Below, piece after piece: positions 1 through 12,384 of a stretch of DNA of 64,000 nt. Position 1 is the first letter of the stretch. Every line of letters begins with the position of its first letter. This DNA is from Burhinus oedicnemus (lineage: Eukaryota; Chordata; Aves; Charadriiformes; Burhinidae): the NCBI GenBank assembly GCA_008921705.1, contig VFFE01006623.1:278344-342343 (forward strand). The letters run 5' to 3'. Made by a program: the position numbers and the translations under genes. The notes beneath the pieces were generated by a model. The model searched no databases. It had not been told where the DNA came from and was given only the letters and a program-made list of their open reading frames with translations.

Positions 1-146
1 GACAGCATGCTTAGCTTTTATGCACTTACTGCTTGCTGATGTCACTGGAATTAGGCAAAGCCCTGAGAAGGTATAAATGAAGATGGACCACCTAGCAAAA
101 ATAACAGGTTCAAAGGTGTCATGCCACAGATCCACATGACTACAAG

Positions 147-640
147 GCTCCCTCACTACAAGAAAGACATTGAGGTGCTGGAGTGTGTCCAGAGAAGGGC
201 AACGAAGCTGGTGAGGAGTCTAGAGCACAAGTCTTATGAGGAGTGGCTGAGGGAACTGGGGTTGTTTAGCCTGGAGAAAAGGAGACTCAGAAGAGACCTT
301 ATCGCTCTCTACAACTACCTGAAAGGAGGTCGTACAGAGGTGGGGGTTGGTCTCTTCTTCCAAGTAACAACCAATAGGACAAGAAGAAACGGCCTCAGGT
401 TGCACCAGGGGAGGTTTAGATTGGATATCAGGAAAAATTTCTTCTCGGAAAGGGTTATCAAGCATTGGAACAGGCTGCCCAGGGAAGTGGTAGAATTACC
501 ATCCCTGGAGGTATTTAAAAGACGTGTAGACATGGTGCTTATGGACATGGTTTAGTGGTAGTTTTGGCAGTGTTAAATTGATGATTGGACTCAATGATCT
601 TAAATATCCCTTCCAACCTAGGTGATTCTATGATTCTATG
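147..640 (+). mobile_element. CR1 LINE, 5'-truncated 3' end
   Basis: This is the 3' end of a CR1 non-LTR retrotransposon. The open frame running to a TAG at about 553-555 encodes the C-terminal part of CR1 ORF2 downstream of the catalytic RT core, with the recognisable segments [22 protein letters not shown] and [12 protein letters not shown]. It is followed by a short 3' untranslated region ending in the ATTCTATG-type tandem terminus at about 625-640. It belongs to the 3' type with the 'actcaatgatctta' block. The 5' end is truncated within the segment that reads 'ctacaagaaagacattgagg' in other copies. The remnant cannot move on its own. Confidence 0.96.
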
Positions 641-2050
641 ACAGAGCAACAATATGGTATCTGCCTTACCTGAGCCAGCACCATTATAAGAGCAGCCTCC
701 ACAGGGAAGTGACATCCAGATTAGAGACAGCATGGAGTAAATTCAGTAGTTTGAAATCAAAGTTATAAATCAGCAGAACAAAACTCAACTATCACCATCC
801 GTCTGCAGTTCCTAACACTCTACCAAGACAAAACCAGGCAGTTTTTTCCCTGTACTTTACTTCTTGTGCAAGCTACAGAGTATTGGGATGGAAAGATGTA
901 GCCTGTGCTGAACAGCCCGGCTACATCATCAACTTGTAGCTCACTTCCACAAGAAAGAGGAGGAAAAATGGGATGTATTTGGGGCACGTACTCTGGAATC
1001 CAACTCGCACCCACATGAAGTTTGTCACATGGAAAACTGCCGAGGTGGGGAGGAGGTGGTCGTCCAGAGGGAACTGGGAAAACTCTGTTAACGAGGAGGG
1101 CAGAGTGATTCTGAGTGATCTGTAGAGCAGATGGGAATAGAAGCAAATGATGGAGGGAAATGGAAGATGGGGCTCTGCCCTCTCTGCCAGAATTGACAAG
1201 GATATAGTGTAATGTCAATACATAATGTGAATCTAATGCTACCAGAGATGTGTAAGATATGTGTAAAATTCTGAGCTTAGTTCTGAAATGTTGTTTTTTT
1301 CCATTATTAACCCGAATTCATGAAATTATAGAGATGTTATGCTAGTCATAAATGTTTCCCAGAAGCCCTTCCTCCTCTCTCTCTCTGTCTTTAGAGTTGC
1401 ATACTTTATTGTAGCACAGATGCAGAAAAATAACTATGTAATGTCTCTTGGTGAGATTCTTAGAGGAAGGGTGAATTTTTTGATTTGGATGGGACTCAAG
1501 ATACAAGATTCAGTTCCCAGCTGTGTTACAGAAAGTTGCTGGCCTCAGGCAATTGCCTTAGTCCCCTGTGTGTAAAACAGAAGTAATATTCCTTATCTAT
1601 AATGATCCAGCTGTCTGATTTATTCAGTTGTCAAAAGTATTTTTTTCAGGCAAAGACTGTTGCTTATGATGATTTGTGTGCAGAGCACAATGGGTACCCT
1701 GTCACTGTCACATGCTTATCTAGATGCTGCTAAAACATAAGCTGTCTTCATAAGCTAGAAATCTCAGACAGAGCTTTTGTCGGAGGTGCCTGATGTTTCT
1801 GCTTTGTGTTTAGAGCAGTTAAAACTCAGCTTTAGATGCAGCTGCACAAGAATAAAGGTTGTCTAACCAATACATTTTTTTTTTTCCTAAACTAGAAAAA
1901 AAGATACTAGCAGAAGAATTCTTTTATCAGCAGATACTGTAATTATACCAGCTGGGCTGCTGAGAGTGATGACTAATGCAGTTCCCTTAGGCCAGAGAGA
2001 AATGAGGAGGGCGTCAGGGAATACTGCAGATTTCATGTGCTGATCATACC
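641..2050. other. Unassigned sequence
   Basis: Single-copy-looking AT-rich sequence between two CR1 copies. There is an 11-T run at 1875-1885 and a short CT-rich run near 1375-1390. A minus-strand frame of 132 codons (820-1218) has no recognisable domain and low-complexity composition, and I do not regard it as a gene. Confidence 0.6.
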
Positions 2051-2840
2051 ACAGAGTCACAGAATGGTAGGGTTGGAAGGGACCTTCGGAGATCATCTAG
2101 TCCAAACCCCCTGCCAAAGTAGGTTCACCTAAAGCAGGTTGCACAGGGCTGCATCCAGGAGGGTTTTGCATATCTCCAGAGAAGGAGACTCCACAGCCTC
2201 TCTGGGCAGCCTGTTCCAGTGCTCTGTCACCCTCAAAGGAAAGAAGATTTTCCTCATGTTTAGATGGAACTTCCTGTTTTCCAGTTTGTGCCTGTTGCCC
2301 CTCATCCTGTCGCTGGGCACAACTGAAAAGAGTCTGGCCCCATCCTCTTGACACCTGCCCTTTAGATATTTATAAGCATTGATGACATCCTCTCTCAGTT
2401 TTGTCTTCTCCAGGCTAAACAGACCCAGGTCTCTCAGACTTTCCTCATAAGAGAGATCCTTCATTCCCTTGATCATCTTTGTAGCTCTCCGCTGAACTCT
2501 CTCCAGTAGTTCCTTGTCTTTCTTGAACCGAGGAGCCCAGAACTGGACACAGTACTCCAGATGTGGCCTCACCAGGGCAGCGTAGAGGGGGAGGATGACC
2601 TCCCTTGACCTGCTGGCCATGCTATTTTTAATACACTCCAAGATACTGCTGGCCTGCTTGGCCACAAGGGCACATTGCTGGCTTGTGGTCAACTTGTTGT
2701 CCACCAGGACTCCTAGGTCCCTCTCTGCAGAGCTGCTTTCCAGCAGGTCAACCCCTAACCTGTACTGGTGCATGGGGTTATTCCTTCCTAGGTTCAGGAC
2801 CCTACACTTGCCCTTGTTGAACTTCATTAGATTCCTCTCC
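2051..2840 (-). mobile_element. CR1 LINE, 5'-truncated
   Basis: This minus-strand CR1 copy starts on the plus strand with its reversed 3' terminus (acagagtcacagaatgg) and the type-B 3' block (ggagatcatctagtcc). It is truncated near 2840 within the coding segment that reads [12 protein letters not shown], just downstream of the RT catalytic core. It reads openly for about 237 codons, which is unusually well preserved for a truncated copy. No target-site duplication is evident, as is usual for CR1. Confidence 0.97.
2129..2840 (-). pseudogene. CR1 ORF2 C-terminal remnant
   Basis: Remnant of the CR1 ORF2 protein. It contains the segment between the RT core and the C terminus ([68 protein letters not shown]) and ends in a stop at about 2129. 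The frame stays open upstream into non-CR1 sequence as far as an ATG at 3031, giving a 300-codon chimeric frame. Its first 60 or so residues have no recognisable homology and arise from the insertion site. The endonuclease and the FADD-bearing RT core are absent, so no enzymatic activity is expected. Confidence 0.9.
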
Positions 2841-5260
2841 AGAATAATATGATGAAAGGTTGTCTCAGAATCGCTTCTTCCAGAGTTGCAGCCACTGTTG
2901 GAGGTGACTGAAGAACTTCCCTTTTTCTTACTTTTCTGGTTCGTGCCCTGTTCCCATAGTCCACAGGGGAGAGGTCTTACAACATCTATCCTTCCTGCGG
3001 TTCCCATTCTTATCTCACCGCCCCATGCCAACTCCCGCTCTTGCTGCCTCCTTCTTACTTCGCAGTTACCCCATACTTAAGATTTCCTAAATTTTCAGAT
3101 AGCTAAGATTACTTCAGTGAGAAGCAAAAGGGAGGGGCTGCTGGAGGGAAAGAGTAGATCTTTGAGGCAAAACTCGAAATAACAGCTTCCCCTTTCCTTG
3201 CTGGGAAAGGAGCATTCAGCAATGTATAAACTGAGGAGTGGTGTGCAGGCGTGGAAGGTAACCTCAGCACTGGATGGCAACATGTTATCCAGGTGAATAG
3301 CTGCAAAACTAAATCCTATGGGTGCAGTATGTAAAGCAAGACATTGTACTCTAGCACTTTTCTGGCAGACAAATCCAGTTTCAAGTGCAGGATGAAAAAT
3401 GACCCTGAACTGCCAATGGCTTAAAACCAAGGTGTAGTTTGCTTTTTTGAAAAATCTGTTCAGATATTAACCTGCCAGTAAGAGCAAAATTCTGAGCGTG
3501 GGTCCTTCCCGCATCCTCAGACAGCATTTAATGCATGAACAAGACTAGCTCACAAGATAGCAAATCAGATAAATACATTATGGACAGGAAATTGTGCAGT
3601 GAAATTCAAAACTCTGTCAGAGTATGGGTGGGGAGGATCTAAGGAAGCAGATTAAAGTGAGTAGGATAAGGTTGAGACACGAACTGTCAGAAAAATGAAA
3701 GAACAGCAAGTATAGTAAGAAGTATTGCTACACTCTAGCCAGTGTTCCCTCCGTGAAAATAGCAATGGTTGGGCAATTTGTTGAGTGCGTGCACTCAGGA
3801 ATTCAGAGTTAGCTGGGTTCAGCCGAGGCTTGTGTCATGGAGAAAGATGCAATCACAAAACAAGACAGAAAATAAGAGAGAACTGAATTTTTGGGCTAGA
3901 CTAAGCATGAGAAAAACTGGGACAAGCTCCTTAGAAGTTTGCAGTTGACAGAGTTTGGAAAGAACATGATTTCATGTGACTACTTCATTTCCTTTTGTGC
4001 CTTCTTTGCTCAGGTTGCTAAATGGATGATTCACTGTGGATTGCTTGTTGCTGTCAGAACTATTGCACAATAATGGGAGCAGTTTGTATGAAATGGCTAG
4101 CCTTTTTCGCATTTCCAAGTATGTTTCCTCCTTCCTGGCATAGGTTATGATGACCTGAATGACTTGGTTATTGGGATATTGTGTTTTTAAATGTCCTGAG
4201 CATATTACTCTCTTACATACCGTAAAAAGACAATCATTGGTTGTATGTGGTAAAGGTAATTGATTTTGCTCATTGAGCTTTTAAATGAATGGTTTTTTAA
4301 GATGTAAATATAGGGTAGCTTTATGCACACAGAGATATTATTCACATAGACTTTTTATATAGATATAGAGACTCATTTAATTCTTTGTATCTCTTAGAGC
4401 CTTTTATTTAGCTCCTAATTATAGCTAAGTGCTTCAGTTTACTTTGTCTTGTTTTAAATGTGTTTAAATAATTTTGATGGATTTACGAGCTCTGTTGGTT
4501 TTGTTACTGAGTCCAGATGAAGCTTAGTCTGGAGTTGTAGCTCATTTTGTAACTGAAGTGTTGAAGTTGTTACTGCCAACTCATTGCTGTTTATCATTAT
4601 TAGTAATCATGGTATTTTAGGACTGTAGTGCCTGAGCATAAAGAGTGAAATCTCTTCAATTTTCTGTTCCAGAAACGTTAATAGGTTTATCGCTTCCTGT
4701 TCTCACAGGTGAGAGAACTGCATACTGCAGCTCATCCTGTCCTATATGATAAGTCTGCTGCACATGCACGGACCAGCTGTGGCTTCATGGAAAAAACAGT
4801 GTTTATGGCACGCCCATGAAACAACTTGTATAAGACCAATAGATTGGCTGCCTGTTGGAAGCGTTGGGCTTATAGGACATACACAGGGTAGCCGTTCAGT
4901 GGACGAGCAAGAAAACAAGTGTATCCCCTGGAAGCATCAAATGCAGTGCGTGTGTGTAGAGCTGAACCATTACTGCACATGCCCAGGGTGGCTGGTGCTC
5001 AGGGGAGCAGCCAGGCTTGGGCGGCACCAAGCAAGCCACACATATTCAACAACTCCAAAGCTCCCAGGACATGCCAGTTCTGCACTTGTCCAGAAGTGCA
5101 AGAGGAGAAAGACCTGAGACTTCTCTGAGAGGGCAGCTGGGAGCTAAGTGCTCTGACACCGGCTTCCAGAACAGTTCCTGCAGGTGCCCTCAGACAAAAT
5201 GACAGCACCAGCACCACCAATGGCTATAGAACTGACAGGTCAGGAAGATACAGAAAGTGG
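2841..5260. other. Unassigned sequence
   Basis: No recognisable gene. The 4700-5260 part is somewhat richer in GC and carries a plus-strand open frame of 123 codons (4746-5117) that is Cys- and His-rich by translation but matches no family I know. Overlapping frames in other registers are similarly open, which suggests chance. The remainder is AT-rich and featureless. Confidence 0.55.
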
Positions 5261-5773
5261 AGTGGAAACTGTGTCCATTTCTGGGCTCCCCAGCTCAAGC
5301 GGGACAAGGAACGACTGGAGAGAGTCCAGCGTAGGGCAACAAAGATGATTGGGGGACTGGAGCACCTCCCTTATGAGGAAAGGCTGAGAGAGCCGGGACT
5401 CTTTAGCCTGGAGAAGAGAAGGCTGAGGGGAGACCTTATTCTTGCTTCTAAGTATCCAAAGGGTGGGTTGAAGGAGGATGGCGGCAGACTCTTTCCAGTG
5501 GTTCCCAGTGACAGGACGAGGGGCAACGGGCACAAGTTGGAACATAGGAAGTTCCATTCAAACATAAGAAAAAACTTCTTTACGGTGAGGGTGACAGAGC
5601 ACTGGAACAGGCTGCCCAGGGAGGTTGTGGAGTCCCCTTCTCTGGAGATTTTCCAGACCCGCCTGGATGCAGTCCTGAGTAATGTGCTGTAGGCATTCCT
5701 GCGTCAGCAGGGGAGTTGGACTAGATGATCTCTAGAGGTCCCTTCCAACTCTAAAAATTCCATGATTCCGTGG
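5261..5773 (+). mobile_element. CR1 LINE, 5'-truncated 3' end
   Basis: CR1 3' end of type B. It begins in the segment reading 'ctgtgtcca(t/g)ttctgggctcc' and encodes the ORF2 tail ([49 protein letters not shown]), with its stop at about 5690-5692. The 3' untranslated block (gatgatctctagaggtccc) is followed by a degraded terminus at about 5755-5773. It is closely related to the minus-strand copies at 2051 and 52685. The remnant is not autonomous. Confidence 0.96.
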
Positions 5774-6622
5774 CTGTGTGAAACCAATGCAAAGTGTAAG
5801 GCAACTGTGATCAAGGACAAATGCTCATAACCACCATTCCTAGGCTGATTGCAATAACTTTTTTATTTGTTGACTCGTTTCTGCTGACAATCAATTAATG
5901 TCTCAAACTATAGCCTGTACAAATCTCAGCAATCTATTCAGCAGTTAACACAAATATTTTGTATTAAATTGCTCTAGTTAAGTGGAATGTCAGCAGCATT
6001 TATTACAAAATTATGCAGTACCTAGTTTTACGTAATGTTTTGCTAAGATTCCATTAAATTATTATATATTTTTGTCTCATAATTTGGAAAACATTTGGTG
6101 AATATTTTAAATTCCTTTTTTCCCAATTAATTTATATAATAATTTTTTGAAAAGCATGACTAGTTTATAACTTTTCATCCAAATAAACAAAAGTATCCAA
6201 GGTATAAATTACAGGAGCTATTTGGTAGTTCAGACAACACTTGGGCAGTTAAAAATGTTTGGGCAGCTAAGTTAATATAATTCCACTTGCAAAACATACT
6301 GATTTTTTCTCAAAAAAAAATGTTTCAAGAGATCAGTATTTTTTTCTTTAGTAGAATGCAGAAAAGGGAATATACTGAGCTTAGCAGAACCTTGCAAATG
6401 AGTGTGTCATTGCACATGATTAAAACTTGAAAATTAGCAAAAAGGCAAATAAACATTCAAAACACAAGTATAGCCCATTACAGAAATAAACTATATTTAT
6501 TTCTGTTTAAGTGCATCATCAACAATATTGAATTGAATTGTCTGGGAGAATCAAACACAGAAATGCTGTACAGATACTGTTGCACACGTATACCAGTTTT
6601 TCCTTAAGTAATGTAGTTCATT

Positions 6623-6633
6623 GGGGGGGGGGG
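6623..6633 (+). repeat. Poly(G) run, 11 nt
   Basis: Uninterrupted run of eleven guanines in AT-rich surroundings. Such a run is prone to length change and to assembly or sequencing error. Confidence 0.95.
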
Positions 6634-9076
6634 CTGGTGTAAGGGATGGTGTTTCACTGTAGTGCCTTCTTTGCATAATGCATGTACATAGTACCTAGTA
6701 TCTCATACCTATGGTGTGAAATCTCTAATTACTCAGCTGTATCCTCTACATTCACAATGTTAAGGTATTTCCTGATCTTTCATCTCCTTTCACCTAGAAT
6801 ACTCAAAATATTAGGCAAAGAGAAGAAATATGTAATAATAAGTAACACACATGAATACATATATGTATAGATGTTTGTGGCCACATTCTTCAAATCGCTT
6901 ACATGCTTTTGAGAAAACAAACCTCATCCTGGCTTTCGGTAAGCCTTTCTACCAAGCAAGGTAGCTACGATACCACTTTGCTAGGAGAGGCTGCTGGGTG
7001 TAGTACATGAGGAATTAGCCTGATGATTTAGAGTCAGGTGCCCTGTTCCTGACCCTGGCACCGGTCTTCAGCATGGCTTTTGGAAAGATATTTTCCCACT
7101 TTGTGTCTCAGGTTTTGGCCTGGCATTTGAGACTACTAATACTGATGATCCTTTACACAGCACTGCGAAAACTACAGATGACCAATGCTTTGTAAAAGTT
7201 CTCCTTTGTTGGCAGTATTTTGTCTTATTTGGAAATTCTAGCCTTTATGTCCCAGCTTTTTTATGTCCCTAGCCTTTATCATCTCAGCTGATAAATAATG
7301 AAGGAATATTCACATCATTTTCATTTTACATACCTAAAAATAATGTTGTGGAGAAACTAAAAAAGCTTGTTGCCTGGATTCTTTGCACGGTTACTGGTGA
7401 AAAAAGATAGCTTCAGGAGAAGGTTTAGAACAAAGTAGATTCCATGAGTATCCTATTCCAAGTATGTTACATTTTCCTGGGCCAGAAAGGGCTCAGCTGA
7501 AGTGGAGGAATAGAGAAATGTGAATGGAATAAAGACAGGGAAAGCAAGGGAAAATAAATACAGAAAATGTGAAGAAAATAGGATGAGAACAAAAGAAAAG
7601 AAGCCCAAAAAAAAGAACTAAAGCTTAAACTAAGCTTTATTTTTTTTCCTTCCTAATCTGATGGCTCATTTTTTGCAAGTCTTTTTAATGTCATTTGAAA
7701 TTGAATATTTAATTAAAATTTCATCCTAATAACAGCTTGAGGTTGCTTCTTGATAATTTAGCAGTAATAATCCTATTCTTCTCTAATAAACTGTGAGGCT
7801 TTTGGCCTCAGAGATTAACCTGAATATGATTATGATCTAATAAATAGGGAACTTCCTCAAGCTATCTTTACATTATTTATAAATCTTCAGACTACACTAA
7901 TAACTGGCCTCTTTTACTTTGTAAAAGAAATAAAAACATAGTAATATGAGACCTTGCTGTGTAGACCACTCTCTGTCAAGTTAGAGGTAGAAAGATATTG
8001 CTGGGAGAATCTTCGGTGAGTTTTGGTTTGTAAGCAGAGCACAAAAAGTGAAAGTTGTACTGTATGTGAAATCCTCTGCAAAGCAAAGTCTGGCCTATGA
8101 CCGTCTCTGTGCATTGCTGTTGGTAATGAGCTAAGGCAAGAAAGAAGGGGAAGAAAACAGATACTTGCCTGTTTAGTTTTGTCTCCTTTTACTGGAGGTG
8201 GTCATGTAAATGTTATAGGTGAGATTTGCCCAAATTCACTTCTGGCCAACTGAAATGTTGCAGAGGCCAAAATAAAAGCAGATCCATAGGCTTGCATGTA
8301 ATCCTATTCATGGACTTCAGGAACATCTAAGTCACCACAGACAAACATTTCAAGGCTTTGAAAAAATGCATCAAGAACTACCCTCTGTATTTATTTTTTT
8401 TTTCCTTGGTGTTTCCATTCTGTTCTTGATTGGTTTATTACATTAGAAATTACTGTAATGTCAGTAGATCCATGTTGCCGTGGAAGGACTAGAGCACTTC
8501 CCAGCTTCTAGGTCTGTCTGAGTACACACTTCAGCCGCATCTGTCTGCCTTGTAGGAAGACCTTGCTGTTTGTGGATTTTCACACAAGAAAAAAACACAC
8601 AGGAGCTGAAGCACTGGGTAATTGCAGAACTGGACTGCAGGCTAGATCACATAGCAGTAAATAGACAACCACAGTCCTCATCTCCAGTCTTTTACGTTGT
8701 CTTTGTACCAAAGCTAATTTATAGCTGTTTCATTGTGAGAGCTGTATTATGAAGGAGTATCAGAGTTCTCTGTGTTTAGCTAACTATAAATACACTGTTA
8801 ACCATACATAGTTTGAGCAATGGCATGCGGTCATCTGCACTGTTTAACTTTTTGTCACGCTGCTTGTCACAGTTTTGATCCATGACACCTAGCATCCTTC
8901 TGGACAATATCCAAGCATGGTTTGAGGAGTTACAAGCCAAAAACTGCTCACAGTAGTCAACACGAATGAGACCACATTTGCAGGGGGGAGGGGATAGTGA
9001 AAAGAGAGTTTAGCTAGAGGCATGCAATCTGTGTCATGCTACTGAAAACATGGTTAAAAAACCCCTAAATTACTAC

Positions 9077-9095
9077 AAAAAAAAAAAAAAAAAAA
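9077..9095 (+). repeat. Poly(A) run, 19 nt
   Basis: Nineteen adenines followed by GGAAGG. I looked for an upstream retrocopy and found none, so this is best read as a simple homopolymer. Confidence 0.95.
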
Positions 9096-9667
9096 GGAAG
9101 GCAAGCATATTCTCTAACTCTGAGGTCACTAGTACAGATACAGCCCCTCTTGCTATGGGTTACATTTTTACCATGCGCTCAGCTATATAGCTCAGCTACC
9201 TGTCTGTATGGGGGGAGCAGTGTCAAACTACTAGCTTTTCTCTGCAGAAATTGTCTAGAAAGCTGGGCCATGACTAAACTCAGGTTAGTCTAAGTGATCC
9301 CAGCTGCTAAGCAAACAATGGTCCAAGCTTACAGGAATGAATGAATACGTACAGGCACAAGCCTGCACAATCTACTGGTGAGAGATAAGGATAAAAAGGG
9401 GAAAAAATTTTAGTAATGGATTCTTTCTCATCATATTTGCTGAACTGCAACTGTGATATTCTAAAAGCAAAATGAAATTCAGTCGACTTTATTTCTGTGG
9501 CTGCTTTAATTAAAATAGTTATTGATTTAAAATGTAAAATGAGCTAGTAAATGTCTGTTCTTTAAATTCTGAATCAGAGCTTCAGCTAACTCAAAATGTT
9601 ACATGGTACTGTTATTACACTTTTTTCCCAGGATTGATGATAATATTATTTAATTTAGAGTTATCAA

Positions 9668-9668
<1 letters not shown>

Positions 9669-9728
<60 letters not shown>
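9669..9728 (+). repeat. (ATT)20 microsatellite
   Basis: Perfect trinucleotide repeat, twenty uninterrupted ATT units. Perfect arrays of this length are usually length-polymorphic, so the true allele length may vary between individuals. Confidence 0.98.
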
Positions 9729-12252
9729 GCTTCGTAATGGTTTGTTTTCATGAGAATAAATTAAATGTCCCTGTTAATTAATGTAGAAAGTATTTTTCAA
9801 GTGTGAGTGTATCTAAAAACAAACTTCAGCCATAGGTGGTTCTCATGATTGCTGTTGTCTGAAACTTTAGTTCTTCTAAGTTTGGGTTGTTTTTTTTCTG
9901 CTAATCCTTATGTCACAATCACATGTGCAGCCCCTAATAATAACACATGTCCTTCTGTTTTCCCTGACTTTGGATTTGAAGGTCATTCACTCTATTATTA
10001 ATGAAATGCTCGTAACTTACTTAACATCAGCTACAGATTTGTTCTTCCCATGTCTGATCTTTCTGACCGATGTGAATGTCGAGACAGAGTGTCTAATTTT
10101 CTCTCATGTATTGTAATGAGAGATGTACATTTGCTTCTGTAACACCTTTGAAGGATGTATCTGCAACAGAAGTTTCATAATGCCACGGGCCTTGCTTTGT
10201 TTGCATTCAATTCACACCCATGATGATCCTTTAGGACATAGCACTGCAAGGTGCTGAGCGAACCCAGAGAGATACTGAACAATGTCAATTCTCATATAAA
10301 ACCATGAAGTTAAGGGCAGTTTGCTACTCAAGGAGACCTTTAGAATTTCAGAGTTAGTTAATCCATTTGTCTAGTAAAATAAATGGATAAGACTGGTGAG
10401 GAAAGCATCCTACCTGCAGCTGCCCTGAGGTGTATCCGTGCTGCATTCACAGGACTGCAGGCTGGCTGCTTTGGCACAAAGCTCTGCATGGGCTGCAAAA
10501 CCTGTCTCAGAGAGAGAACAGCACCTGCCAGCAGGGTTGACGTGTTGGGCATGCGGCAAAGTTTTCAGAAAACATCTGCCAAATCAAATCACTTGTAGAA
10601 GATAGTTTCTGAACCTGACAAAGCACAGTCATGACCTGAACCCGAGTGTGAAGTGTGCTTGGGCCTGCTGGGACTTGGGCCGCTCTAAGTATACGCAGAA
10701 GTAAAAAATCTGCAGTCTGGGCCAGCAAAATTTCTTAGGTATTTAATCTTCAGATCCCCCATATGCTCTATAATGTCCCGGTCTGCTGCCCCCATCTCAA
10801 AGTAGGCAGCCAAGCCTGGATTCATAGTTCCTCACTGTAGGCACTTCGCTAAGCCTTGTTTCCCTGCACCCTCTCTACAGAAGGAAAAAAATTGAAATCT
10901 CCCATTTCCAAATTGCCCTCAGAGGCTGTGCTGCATAAGTAAACCAAACTATATTAGAAAGCATTTCTAGGTCCTGCAGCTTCATCACCTATGCTGTTAA
11001 TGTCTTAGGATGGGCCAGGCACAGTTTTGGCCAATGCTAATTGCTGCCTCCCAGTCCCTACCCCTTCCACGTCCCCAACAACTTCTGGGCACAGTCTGAG
11101 CATTGACACAATCAGTAGATCATTTCCAAAGGGTATTTTGGATGTGACCCTGTTGTGGATGGTGAGAGGATTTAGCAGTGTGGCTGCAGGCCGTTCTCTG
11201 TCAACCAGCAGCAGTAATAGACAAGGATTGTGAGTATATTTTATTTACTAGTGGAGACAGCTTTTCATTCTAAGACAAAGCACAGATGGAAGAAGTAACA
11301 CCAACTTTTAGCTGTGAGTGTTGTAATTCCAGTATTTGTATAGGAAGGAAGAGCCCTGGCATCTAGTTTCTTCTGACCATTTGGTTTCCAAACTCATTCT
11401 TGTGTTTCCTTGGAGGCTCTTCTAATTGCCAGACTATTGACATAGCTTGGGATGAGAGCAAAGCTATTTGTCACTTAACTTAAAACCAAGTCACAAGCAA
11501 TGAGGATAGTGGCTAGTGATGTCCTGTGTTCTGGTTCTGACTGTACAGGTTACATTTGGATGGTGTAGAGACCTTCTCTAGCCAAGGAAGTCTTCATTTC
11601 TCAAGCTAGAGAATCAATTTTCACTGAGGAGTAAGACATAGAACTCAGACTAAGGAAAACCAAATTCCCTACGAAAGTCCACTGGCCACTGGACTTCATG
11701 GTCAAATGTAGCCACAAATACTTTCTGTTTCAGGTGCTGTCAAGGGACCCTGACCTTCTGAATCGTGATTAGGTGGAGATAGCAAATATGTGCAACTGAG
11801 TCAGGCACCCCATGTTCAGCATTTCCCAAGCTCATGTGCAATATTGCAGAATTTTTTCACTTAAACCTTTGTTCCTTACAGTAACCATTATCTTTCCAAA
11901 AAATCTAATTTATCTCCAGAGACTACTAATAAATTTGTTAATATTCAGATAGAATTTTGAATCCTGCTATGCTCTTCTGCATCAAAGAAGGTTAACTCTT
12001 CTATGTATGACCTCATTAGTTTTGTCAGTTTTAAGTATATGCCGAGCCTTGTTCTTGGCTTTAGAAAAAGCTGAGCAACATTTGCAGAATAATGTTTAAT
12101 GAAGTTTTGGCATTTAAGGCTACAACAAATGCAAATATCATAGCATGAAAGTAATATTTGCATGTTATAGGAGGTAAACCTGAACTATATTTAAATATAA
12201 AAGTATGACACTGGGCCTTTCCTTGAAGTTTACCAATATCTGCCAAATGTCT
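9729..12252. other. Unassigned sequence
   Basis: No gene, RNA or transposon recognised. Open frames at 10358-10728 and 11027-11233 are short and overlap one another on both strands, as expected by chance. Confidence 0.6.
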
Positions 12253-12274
12253 AAGAAAAGAAGAAAAAAGGAGT

Positions 12275-12384
12275 GAGGGGGAGGGGAAGGGAAGGGAAGG
12301 GAAGGGAAGGGAAGGGAAGGGAAGGGAAGGGAAGGGAAGGGAAGGGAAGGGAAGGGAGAAGAAAAGAGAAGAAAGAGAGAAAGA
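12275..12384 (+). repeat. 110-nt homopurine tract
   Basis: Every base from 12275 to 12384 on the plus strand is A or G. The core is a (GGGAA)14 array, flanked by GA-rich sequence. A further purine run (12253-12273) is separated by a single T at 12274. Long homopurine tracts of this kind can adopt triplex (H-DNA) structures, and the repeated GGG triplets could also form G-quadruplexes. That structural statement is inference. Confidence 0.97.
12284..12353 (+). repeat. (GGGAA)14 microsatellite
   Basis: Perfect pentanucleotide array of fourteen units. On the opposite strand it reads TTCCC, which explains the artificial Ser/Phe/Leu/Pro-rich open frames there (12061-12564); these are not genes. 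Confidence 0.97.

Larger units (their letters stand above)
5774..9668. other. Unassigned AT-rich sequence
   Basis: AT-rich DNA without recognisable genes. It holds homopolymers: G11 at 6623-6633 and A19 at 9077-9095. The A19 tract is not preceded by any recognisable retrocopy and has no evident target-site duplication. All open frames are short (under 75 codons) and unconvincing. Confidence 0.6.

Noticed and set aside
820..1218. Minus-strand frame of 132 codons
   Set aside because: Pro/Ser/His-rich translation with an overlapping open frame in another register and no recognisable domain; likely chance.
4746..5117. Plus-strand frame of 123 codons, Cys/His-rich
   Set aside because: Several other frames over the same bases are equally open, there is no known zinc-binding spacing, and no splice or promoter context is visible.
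9077..9095. Poly(A) tract as the tail of a processed pseudogene
   Set aside because: No recognisable coding sequence upstream and no flanking direct repeat.
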